In this document: positions 20,565-27,886 of the stretch, piece after piece
Layout: each line of letters begins with the position of its first letter
How positions within the stretch are numbered: the stretch's first letter is position 1
Assembly: GCA_025153755.1 (NCBI GenBank)
Contig: JAOALD010000002.1
Coordinates: forward strand, 496,001-560,000
DNA from: SAR92 clade bacterium H921
GTDB taxonomy: Bacteria; Pseudomonadota; Gammaproteobacteria; Pseudomonadales; Porticoccaceae
Direction of reading: 5' to 3'
DNA: 64,000 nucleotides
Notes under the pieces: model-generated
Databases searched by the model: none
Seen by the model: only the letters and a program-made list of their open reading frames with translations
Told to the model about the DNA's origin: nothing
Program-made: the position numbers and the translations under genes

Positions 20565-20723
20565 AATTAGGTGCCTTGGATTGTTAAATTAAAAGGAGTT
20601 AAGCTTGATTTGCGAATATTACCAACTCGAGTTGCTGGGAGCAAAGAAAACATTGTGGACTTCTTGAGTTTATTTTACGTAACCATGTAAGTGAAGGGTA
20701 TAAACAGACAACTGGACTAAAAA

Positions 20724-21620
20724 ATGGCAACAATGTTAGTGACCGGTGGTAGTGGTTTTATTGGGCGAAACCTATGCCAACTGGCGTTAAGTGAGGGTTG
20801 GCAAGTAATCGTGTTAACGCGGGATGCTGAAGCGGCGGCTAAAAGACTTCCCCCATCTATCAAACTCATTGAGCGACTGGCAGATTTAGAGGCAGACATC
20901 GCTATACAGGCCGTGGTTAATCTGGCCGGAAAACCTCTAGCTGAGGGGCGTTGGACTCGTGCACGCAAGCGCAGTTTTATCGATAGCCGGATTGCTGTTA
21001 CTCAGCAACTTTACGATTATTTCAGTGGCCGAACCGCCAAGCCTAAGGTGATTATCAGTGGCTCGGCGGTTGGGTATTATGGTCCGGGTAAGATGCCAGT
21101 TGATGAGATGGTGGCGGGCCGCGACGGATTTTCTCATAGGTTGTGCCGTGACTGGGAGGCCAGTGCCGGCCAGTTTGCAAATTTAGGGTGCAGAGTCTGT
21201 TGTTTGCGCACTGGCATAGTATTGGGCGCCGAGGGAGCGCTGGCGAAAATGTTGCCGGCATTTAAACTCGCTTTGGGTGGCCCAATGGGCACAGGGAAGC
21301 AATGGATGTCATGGATCCATATTGAAGATATGGCCAGGGTCATAATGTACTGCATTTTGAAAGACGATATTGTTGGGGCGGTCAATGCCACAGCGCCAAA
21401 TCCGGTGACCAACCAGCAATTTAGCAAAGCCCTGGGTGCCTCACTTGGTCGACCAGCAATTTTTACCATGCCAGCATTAATCGTCAAGCTGATGTTTGGT
21501 GAAATGGGTGATGAGCTCTTATTGCAGGGTCAATCTGTTTTGCCCAAAAAACTTAAAGACAGCGGGTTTGACTTTAAGTATGCTCGTATCGACCCTGCAC
21601 TTAGCCAATTATTAGGTTGA
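20724..21620 (+). CDS. TIGR01777-type NAD(P)-binding epimerase-like protein (YfcH family)
   Basis: 298 residues. Rossmann nucleotide-binding motif TGGSGFIG starts at about residue 7. VNLAGKPLAEGRWT is the distinctive YfcH/TIGR01777 block, SGSAVGYYG holds the Ser/Tyr part of the extended-SDR active site, and WMSWIHIEDM is typical of the C-terminal substrate domain. The family is related to UDP-sugar epimerases, with no settled substrate. It is followed after 82 bases by another Rossmann-fold enzyme. Confidence 0.88.
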   Translation: MATMLVTGGSGFIGRNLCQLALSEGWQVIVLTRDAEAAAKRLPPSIKLIERLADLEADIAIQAVVNLAGKPLAEGRWTRARKRSFIDSRIAVTQQLYDYFSGRTAKPKVIISGSAVGYYGPGKMPVDEMVAGRDGFSHRLCRDWEASAGQFANLGCRVCCLRTGIVLGAEGALAKMLPAFKLALGGPMGTGKQWMSWIHIEDMARVIMYCILKDDIVGAVNATAPNPVTNQQFSKALGASLGRPAIFTMPALIVKLMFGEMGDELLLQGQSVLPKKLKDSGFDFKYARIDPALSQLLG

Positions 21621-21702
21621 CCAAGGGTGACATCGTTAGGCGCGTCTTGGGAAAACTCAAATTTAACCATCGTTACAAGTAGAGGATAATAGGAACTTAT
21701 TA

Positions 21703-22539
21703 ATGACAAGTATATTTGCCGGTAAAACCGTAATTATAACAGGTGCGTCAGCTGGAGTAGGTGCCGCCTGTGCTCGAGCCTTCGCCGCGCAAAATGCGAA
21801 ATTGGTACTCTGCGCGCGCGGTCGTGCAGGGCTCAATGCTATTGCCAAAGAGTTGCGGCCAGTATGCGAAGTTATGACTAGTGCTATGGATGTTGCAGAC
21901 ACAACTCAGTGCTTGAAATTACTGAAAAAAGCAGAAGCTAAGTTTGGAGCTGTGCATGTTGTGGTCAATAATGCAGGAATGCATTCTAGGGGTGACCTTG
22001 AGACTATTGCTCCTGAGGATGTGGCCGCGATGGTAGACATTAATTTGCGTGCGCCTATGGTGATGTCTTGCGCTGCCATTCCCTACCTGCGCCGTGCCGG
22101 TTCGGGCGCTATCGTTAATATTGGTTCACTGGCTGGTCGCGCACCTCTCCAAGGTGCGGCGACCTATTCCGGCACTAAATCAGGTCTGCGTGCGTTTAGT
22201 TATGCCTTAAGCGATGAGCTGGCAGAGGCTGGAATTAATGTGGGCGTGGTTTCACCTGGCCCTATAGATACCGGCTTCATTATGGACGAGATTGATCAGG
22301 TCGAAGATATCGTTTTCTCTCAGCCGATGAGTTCTGCACAGCAGGTCGCTGAGGCTGTGATTAGCATTGCGTCTGGTGAAAAAGTTGAGATTTCACTACC
22401 TGCGTCCAGTGGCAAACTGACTACCCTGAGCTATTTATTTCCTAGACTGCGTCGCCTTTTACGTCCCAAACTGTATGAGTTAGGTCGTAAAAACAAAGAT
22501 AAATACCGCAATCGCCAAGATCTTAGTGAGACGTCTTAA
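21703..22539 (+). CDS. Short-chain dehydrogenase/reductase
   Basis: 278 residues, classical SDR. Cofactor motif TGASAGVGAA is at about residues 11-20, NNAG near 88, and the catalytic Ser and YSGTK (Tyr/Lys) at about 140-160, followed by PGPIDTGF. The C-terminal 40 residues are basic and hydrophobic (LFPRLRRLLRPKLYELGRK), suggesting membrane association as in some DltE-like SDRs. The substrate cannot be read from sequence. It is seven bases from the esterase gene that follows. Confidence 0.9.
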   Translation: MTSIFAGKTVIITGASAGVGAACARAFAAQNAKLVLCARGRAGLNAIAKELRPVCEVMTSAMDVADTTQCLKLLKKAEAKFGAVHVVVNNAGMHSRGDLETIAPEDVAAMVDINLRAPMVMSCAAIPYLRRAGSGAIVNIGSLAGRAPLQGAATYSGTKSGLRAFSYALSDELAEAGINVGVVSPGPIDTGFIMDEIDQVEDIVFSQPMSSAQQVAEAVISIASGEKVEISLPASSGKLTTLSYLFPRLRRLLRPKLYELGRKNKDKYRNRQDLSETS

Positions 22540-22546
22540 GCCGCCG

Positions 22547-23317
22547 ATGAAACTAAATTTCACTGACAAGGGAAGCGGTACAGCAGTTATATTGATTCAC
22601 GGTATGTTTGGCTCGTTGAGTAACCTTGGCAATCTAGCTAAGGTCCTAGCCCAGAACTATCGTGTGATAAGTGTTGATTTGCGCAATCATGGGGACTCAC
22701 CCCATGATGACAAAATGGATCTGGTGCTAATGGCGGCAGATATTGTGTCGCTGATTAAAGAGCTTCAATTAAACAGTGCAATCCTTATAGGCCACTCTCT
22801 AGGCGGTAAAGTTGCGATGCAGGTAGCGCTAAGTCGCCCTGAACTTGTAGAACAGTTGGTGGTTGCAGATATAGCACCTGTTGACTATCCGCAGACTAAC
22901 AATGCACCTGCTCTGGATGCACTCAATGCTGTGGCTGGAATGCAGGTGGCTAGTCGCAGTGAAGCCGATGAGATAATGAGCCAGCATATTGCAGATCAAA
23001 TGACGCGAGGTTTTTTGCTTAAAAATCTGGTGCGTCAAGCTAATGGGTATTTTGCACTGAAGCTCAATATGGTTTCGATTTCGACTAATTACGGCACTAG
23101 TTTGGTTGCAGCACCTGCGGGCTTACCATTTGCTGGTCCAACATTATTCATCAAAGGTGAAACCTCGGCCTATATTCAGGAAAAACATAGGCCTGTTATC
23201 AATAGTCTGTTTCCTAATGCACAGCTGAGGGTTATTGCCGACGTTGGTCATTGGCTCCATGCAGAGAAACCAGACACGTTTAACAGCTTGGTCAGCCGCT
23301 TTATATCCGCTTTATGA
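22547..23317 (+). CDS. Alpha/beta-fold hydrolase, YbfF-like esterase
   Basis: 256 residues from ATG 22547. An in-frame GTG at 22526 would overlap the SDR gene and lacks support. Seen: LIHGMFGSLSNLG oxyanion block, VDLRNHGDSPHDD, nucleophile elbow GHSLGG, and VADVGHWLHAEKPD with the catalytic His. The order and the DIAPVDY segment closely follow E. coli YbfF, which hydrolyses short-chain acyl esters and acyl-CoA in vitro. Physiological substrate unknown. Confidence 0.88.
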   Translation: MKLNFTDKGSGTAVILIHGMFGSLSNLGNLAKVLAQNYRVISVDLRNHGDSPHDDKMDLVLMAADIVSLIKELQLNSAILIGHSLGGKVAMQVALSRPELVEQLVVADIAPVDYPQTNNAPALDALNAVAGMQVASRSEADEIMSQHIADQMTRGFLLKNLVRQANGYFALKLNMVSISTNYGTSLVAAPAGLPFAGPTLFIKGETSAYIQEKHRPVINSLFPNAQLRVIADVGHWLHAEKPDTFNSLVSRFISAL

Positions 23318-23390
23318 ACTCAAACCACTGAACAAACCCTTCAAAGCATAGTAAACTTGCGTTGTGCAAATTCAATCTTAGGAAAAAATA

Positions 23391-24584
23391 ATGTTTGAAA
23401 CCTTAAAGCCAGTTGGCATGGACCCAATTTTGGGATTAATGGCTGCGTTTCGTGCCGATACTCGAGAGAAAAAAGTTGATCTGGGTGTTGGTGTCTATCA
23501 GGATGACCGAGGACGAACGCCGGTAATGGCCTCAGTAAAAGCGGCAGAAGCCCAGTTGATGGAGTTGGAGCTTACCAAGTCCTACCAGGGTATAGCCGGT
23601 GACCCGGACTACAACCAGCGGATGTTGCAGCTACTGTTTGGTGCTGAGCATAGTATTTTGAGCTCGGGGCGAGTTAAAACTATTCAAGCGCCCGGTGGTT
23701 CTGGAGCCTTACGTGTTGGTGCAGAAGTTATTCAACGAGCAACACCTAGCGCTAAACTTTGGGTAGGTGTGCCCACGTGGCCAAACCATATACCTCTGCT
23801 TGGCAGTGCAGGGTTTGAGATTAAAGAATATCCCTACTATGACCTGGCAAGCCATCGGATTAACTGCGACTCCATGATGGAAACATTACGCCAGGTACCC
23901 GCGGGGGATATGGTGCTATTGCACGGTTGCTGTCACAACCCAACTGGAGCTGACTTAACTAATGAACAGTGGGATCAGATTGCTGATTTGGCGTTAGAGC
24001 GAGGCTTTATTCCTTTTATTGACACGGCTTATCAAGGGTTGGGGAATGGCCTCAATGAAGATGCGTATGGCATGCGCATGATGGCTGAGAGATTACCTGA
24101 ACTAGTAATTGCCTCGTCTTGTTCCAAGAATTTTGGCCTGTATCGTGAGCGTACCGGTTCCATTACCTTTATCGCCGAGAACTCTCAGCAGGTAGATATT
24201 GTGGCTAGTCAGGCCATGTCTATTGCGCGACAAATTTACTCTATGCCTCCAGCCCACGGTGCTCTGTTGGTATCCTTGATACTGGGTGATGATCAATTAC
24301 GCAGTGACTGGCAGGCTGAGCTAGAGGAGGTGCGTCTGCGTATCAAGTCGATGCGCTCGTTGCTAACCAATGGAATTCAGGGAAACGCAGCTGGTATCGA
24401 TTTTAGCCATATTGAAAATCAAAATGGCATGTTCTCATTTTTGGGTATAACTTCAGCGCAGTTGGATCGACTCCGTGAAGAATTTGGTATCTATATTGTT
24501 TCGTCGACGCGGGTTAATTTGGCCGGTATTAACTCAAGTAATATTGGCTACATCAATGAGTCGATAAATACGGTATTAAAGTAG
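23391..24584 (+). CDS. tyrB: Aromatic amino-acid/aspartate aminotransferase (class I)
   Basis: 397 residues, PLP-dependent, subgroup I-alpha of the aspartate aminotransferase family. The internal aldimine lysine is Lys246 in SSCSKNFGLYRER, and the N-terminal KVDLGVGVYQD and LLHGCCHNPTG blocks are typical. It interconverts tyrosine/phenylalanine or aspartate with the matching 2-oxo acids. Choosing between TyrB and AspC by eye is not reliable, so the symbol is tentative. Its last nine bases overlap the end of aroK on the other strand. Confidence 0.88.
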   Translation: MFETLKPVGMDPILGLMAAFRADTREKKVDLGVGVYQDDRGRTPVMASVKAAEAQLMELELTKSYQGIAGDPDYNQRMLQLLFGAEHSILSSGRVKTIQAPGGSGALRVGAEVIQRATPSAKLWVGVPTWPNHIPLLGSAGFEIKEYPYYDLASHRINCDSMMETLRQVPAGDMVLLHGCCHNPTGADLTNEQWDQIADLALERGFIPFIDTAYQGLGNGLNEDAYGMRMMAERLPELVIASSCSKNFGLYRERTGSITFIAENSQQVDIVASQAMSIARQIYSMPPAHGALLVSLILGDDQLRSDWQAELEEVRLRIKSMRSLLTNGIQGNAAGIDFSHIENQNGMFSFLGITSAQLDRLREEFGIYIVSSTRVNLAGINSSNIGYINESINTVLK

Positions 24585-25088
24585 AGCCATACGCGTTTGT
24601 TGTAGCACCTTTTCTAGCACCTCATGCGCTTTTAGGTTGCTGCAATCAACGCGAATATCAGCATACTGTTGATACAGTGAACAGCGCTCATCAAACAGGT
24701 CGTCAAAGCTTTGATCTGGTCTTCTGGCAATGCCTCTGGAGGCGAAATTTGTAATGCGCTGCTTCAACTCGGCCAGCGGCACATCCAGGAAGATTACAAC
24801 TGAATTTTTTTTCAAGTGGCTCATCCCGTCTTTCGAGTAAACCGCACTGCCGCCGGTAGAGACGACCTTGCCGGCAACATTCTCGGCTAATAACACCTGC
24901 TCTTCTATATTGCGCAGGGCTAAATAGCCCTGCTCGTCACTGATAGTTTGCAATCTCTTACCTTCGCGTGTCTGAATACTGATATCTGTATCAATGAAGT
25001 CTAGCCCCAATTCTTTGGCAAGCAGAATACCAATAGTGCTTTTGCCAGCTCCGGGCATACCAATTAAAACTACGGCGTTTGGGTGCAT
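24576..25088 (-). CDS. aroK: Shikimate kinase
   Basis: 170 residues, small P-loop kinase. Walker A GMPGAGKST lies at residues 10-18, DTD at about 33 binds shikimate/Mg, and STGGSA is the usual GGG-type loop; RRPDQS lies in the lid. It phosphorylates shikimate in chorismate synthesis. AGGAGA precedes the ATG. Unusually it is not next to aroB here but faces the aromatic aminotransferase, which acts later in the same pathway. A gluconate-type kinase is less likely because of the DTD and GGS motifs. Confidence 0.85.
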   Translation of the reverse strand: MHPNAVVLIGMPGAGKSTIGILLAKELGLDFIDTDISIQTREGKRLQTISDEQGYLALRNIEEQVLLAENVAGKVVSTGGSAVYSKDGMSHLKKNSVVIFLDVPLAELKQRITNFASRGIARRPDQSFDDLFDERCSLYQQYADIRVDCSNLKAHEVLEKVLQQTRMALL

Positions 25089-25268
25089 TGCTGTTCTCCT
25101 AAAAAATTTCAGGCGATTATGACATTTCAGATTTCTGTACGAGACCTACGTCGTCTCGCTGGCCAAGGGTGGTACCCAATAACACAATCTGCGGCTATTA
25201 TGCCTGAAATAGAGTGAAATCAACTCATAGCAGGTATAATTAGTGTCTGATTTTTGGGAACCCATAAT

Positions 25269-26156
25269 ATGTCACATTTTAAACGTATAGGATTGCTTGG
25301 TAGCCTTGATGTTGCAGAGGTCAAAGAGTCCCTTCATAAATTAGAATGCTTTCTTATCTCTCAGGGCCGTGAGGTAGTGTATGAAGAACAGGCCGCTAAA
25401 TTGGTGGACTGGAGCGTAGGTAAGAGCTTGCCAATCGAAGAGTTTGCAGGGGCCATTGATCTGGGTATTGTGGTTGGAGGTGATGGCAGTATGCTCAGTG
25501 CCTGTCGCAAGATGGCTGCTAATGGCATACCTTTGCTGGGTATTAACCGTGGCCGTTTGGGCTTTCTTACAGATATTTCACCTGATGAAATTGAAGCGCG
25601 TGTGATGCCAGTACTTAATGGCGAATACAAACAGACACGTCGCTTTATGCTAGAGACAACGGTGACGCGTGATGGCAAGCAGATTGGCACCGGTACCGCC
25701 CTTAACGATATCGTACTGCATCCGGGTATGTCAGTACGCATGATGACCTTTGAGCTCTATGTCGATGGCGAATTTGTCTACAGCCAGCGCTCTGACGGGC
25801 TTATTGTCGCCACGCCCACAGGCTCTACTGCCTATGCGCTATCAGCTGGAGGGCCGCTGTTATTCCCAGAGTTAGATGCAATTGTCGTGGTACCACTTAA
25901 TCCCCACACCTTAAATAGTCGGCCTATTGCGCTACAAGGCAACGCACAGATTGAATTGCGCGTTAGCTCCAGAAATGAACTACATCCGCTCATTACCTGC
26001 GATGGTCACAATGATTTTATTAGTGAGCCAGGTGATCTGATCACTATTCAGAAACATGCCAATGACATTCAGCTTATTCATCCTAAAGATAATAATTTTT
26101 ACGGTGTTTGTCGCTCCAAATTGGGCTGGGGAAGCCGACTTGGCGTAAAACAATAA
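25269..26156 (+). CDS. nadK: NAD kinase
   Basis: 295 residues from ATG 25269, preceded by GGGAA eight bases upstream; an in-frame TTG at 25254 is less likely. ATP-dependent phosphorylation of NAD to NADP. Seen: VVGGDGSMLSA (GGDGT-type catalytic loop), GINRGRLGFLTDI, and PTGSTAYALSAGGPL with the NE/D-type and glycine-rich substrate loops. A TATAAT box at 25235-25240 may be its -10. The gene starts a run of same-strand genes ending with pepN. Confidence 0.95.
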   Translation: MSHFKRIGLLGSLDVAEVKESLHKLECFLISQGREVVYEEQAAKLVDWSVGKSLPIEEFAGAIDLGIVVGGDGSMLSACRKMAANGIPLLGINRGRLGFLTDISPDEIEARVMPVLNGEYKQTRRFMLETTVTRDGKQIGTGTALNDIVLHPGMSVRMMTFELYVDGEFVYSQRSDGLIVATPTGSTAYALSAGGPLLFPELDAIVVVPLNPHTLNSRPIALQGNAQIELRVSSRNELHPLITCDGHNDFISEPGDLITIQKHANDIQLIHPKDNNFYGVCRSKLGWGSRLGVKQ

Positions 26157-26184
26157 TGTATGGAAATCTGGACTAGTTAACAGC

Positions 26185-26781
26185 ATGTCGCAACAGCTAA
26201 ATTGGCTTTTGGCCGCCCGACAGAATCCAGTAGTGTCACTACTTATAATTGCTAGCGTCTTTGGCTGTGCGGTAACATCTTTTTTTCCGCAGTTAGAACG
26301 AGCGCTTTTTTTTGACAGTCTGGACTCAGGGCAATACTGGCGTTTAATTACACCTATATTTTTGCATTTTGGTCTGGTTCATTTAGTATTTAATAGTCTG
26401 TGGCTGAGTATGCTCGGTAGTCGCATTGAGCATCTCAACGGGTCCTCTCATTTTATACTTCTGGTGTTGGTGACTGGTGCTGTCTCTAATATGGCGCAGT
26501 ATCTGTGGTCGGGTAGCATTTATTTTGGCGGTATGTCTGGAGTGGTGTATGCCCTGTTAGGGTATATATGGATCAAACACAAGCTAGTCCCCAATCCTGT
26601 ATTGCAGCTGCCGCCTGGTATTGTCGGGTTTATGCTCGGATGGTTAGCGGTCTGTATGACTGGTATTGTTGATGTATTGCTAGGTGTAGGCGTTGCTAAT
26701 GCTGCCCACCTAGGTGGGTTAGTCATAGGCATGCTGTTAGGTCTTATATTTGGTGTATTGGGCAAGCTCCTAAAAAGGTAG
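26185..26781 (+). CDS. Rhomboid-family intramembrane serine protease
   Basis: 198 residues, about six membrane helices. Ser118 in GGMSGVVYALLG is the catalytic serine and His175 in NAAHLGGLVIGMLLG the partner, and the HLVFN block in helix 2 is conserved. It cleaves single-pass membrane proteins inside the bilayer. GlpG has an extra N-terminal cytosolic domain that is missing here, so this is the minimal six-helix form. Five bases separate it from the next gene. Confidence 0.93.
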   Translation: MSQQLNWLLAARQNPVVSLLIIASVFGCAVTSFFPQLERALFFDSLDSGQYWRLITPIFLHFGLVHLVFNSLWLSMLGSRIEHLNGSSHFILLVLVTGAVSNMAQYLWSGSIYFGGMSGVVYALLGYIWIKHKLVPNPVLQLPPGIVGFMLGWLAVCMTGIVDVLLGVGVANAAHLGGLVIGMLLGLIFGVLGKLLKR

Positions 26782-26786
26782 TAAGT

Positions 26787-27035
26787 ATGGATTTAAAGCA
26801 ACTACTCGATAGTATTACGCCAGAGGTTTATGAGCGCCTTAAGCGTGCAATCGAAATTGGTAAATGGCCAGATGGCCGAAGCCTAGCTGCAGGTCAAAAA
26901 GAACTGTGTATTCAAGCGGTAATTGCCTACGACGAGCGCAAGCCTCCAAAGGAGCGCACGGGTTATGTCCCGCCCAAAGTTTCGGCCTGCGCTCCAGAGT
27001 TACCTGAAGTCACACTAATTAAATGGAAAAACTAA
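26787..27035 (+). CDS. YeaC-like DUF1315 protein
   Basis: 82-residue small protein with the DUF1315 core: TPEVYERLKRAIEIGKWPDG and KELCIQAVIAYDE. Function unknown. The start ATG 26787 follows the rhomboid stop by five bases, and its stop TAA shares one base with the ATG of the next gene (TAATG), indicating translational coupling with the DUF2797 gene. Confidence 0.88.
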   Translation: MDLKQLLDSITPEVYERLKRAIEIGKWPDGRSLAAGQKELCIQAVIAYDERKPPKERTGYVPPKVSACAPELPEVTLIKWKN

Positions 27036-27868
27036 TGTCAGTAGAAGTCACAGGTCATCTTGCCAAAATGGAGGCCAGCTTAGACTCAGAGGGAAGGGTT
27101 GACTACCAGCTTCCAATAGATGACCTGCGCGTTGGTATGAATGCACTGATAGGTAAAAAAATTGCCATAGAGTATAGAGGTGATATTCACTGCATCCATT
27201 GTGGGCGCCGCTCTAAAAAAAGTTTTAGTCAGGGCTATTGCTACCCCTGTTTTACTAAGTTGCCCCAGTGCGATACCTGTATTATGAGTCCTGAGAAATG
27301 TCACTTTCATCATGGTACCTGCCGTGATCCTGAGTGGGGAGAGAAATACTGCTTTACTGATCATTTTGTTTACCTATCTAATACATCTGGAGTAAAAATT
27401 GGTATTACTCGCGGGACCCAGCTACCTACTCGCTGGATAGATCAAGGCGCCACTCAGGGCCTACCTATTTTTAGGGTTCAAACTCGATATCAGGCCGGTT
27501 TGATTGAAGACTGCATGCGAGAACATATTGCCGATAAAACCCACTGGCAAAAAATGTTGAAAGGCAACGCTGATGCCGTTGATTTGCAGTCCTTGCGAGA
27601 TGAGCTAATGGCAAGGGCGGAACAGGGACTGGAGTTTCTTGAGCAGGAACATGGTCTGCAGGCGCTACAGCGTTTATATGACGAAAAAACTACTGAGATT
27701 TCATTTCCTGTTGAGTATTTTCCCGAAAAGGTAAAGAGTTTAAATCTTGATAAACAGCCATTGATAGAAGGGGTTTTACAGGGTATCAAGGGTCAGTACC
27801 TCATTATGGATACTGGGGTTATTAATATACGTAAATTCACTGCGTACAATGTTACGTTCACCGCCTAA
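27035..27868 (+). CDS. DUF2797 protein, cysteine-rich N-terminus with GIY-YIG-like pattern
   Basis: 277 residues from ATG 27035; an in-frame ATG at 27023 inside yeaC would add four. After a 50-residue beta-rich start come CIHCG, CYPCF, CDTC, CHFHHGTC and YCF, a set of Cys/His pairs suited to zinc. Then FVYLSNTSG-VKIGITR...RWIDQGA and a downstream Glu/His helix (IEDCMREHIADKTHW) follow the spacing of T5orf172-like members of the GIY-YIG nuclease superfamily. Seen: the motifs. Inferred: a metal-binding nucleic-acid-acting protein. Coupled to yeaC and 18 bases before pepN. Confidence 0.82.
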   Translation: MSVEVTGHLAKMEASLDSEGRVDYQLPIDDLRVGMNALIGKKIAIEYRGDIHCIHCGRRSKKSFSQGYCYPCFTKLPQCDTCIMSPEKCHFHHGTCRDPEWGEKYCFTDHFVYLSNTSGVKIGITRGTQLPTRWIDQGATQGLPIFRVQTRYQAGLIEDCMREHIADKTHWQKMLKGNADAVDLQSLRDELMARAEQGLEFLEQEHGLQALQRLYDEKTTEISFPVEYFPEKVKSLNLDKQPLIEGVLQGIKGQYLIMDTGVINIRKFTAYNVTFTA

Positions 27869-27886
27869 ACTAAAAGGGATTTTGAA

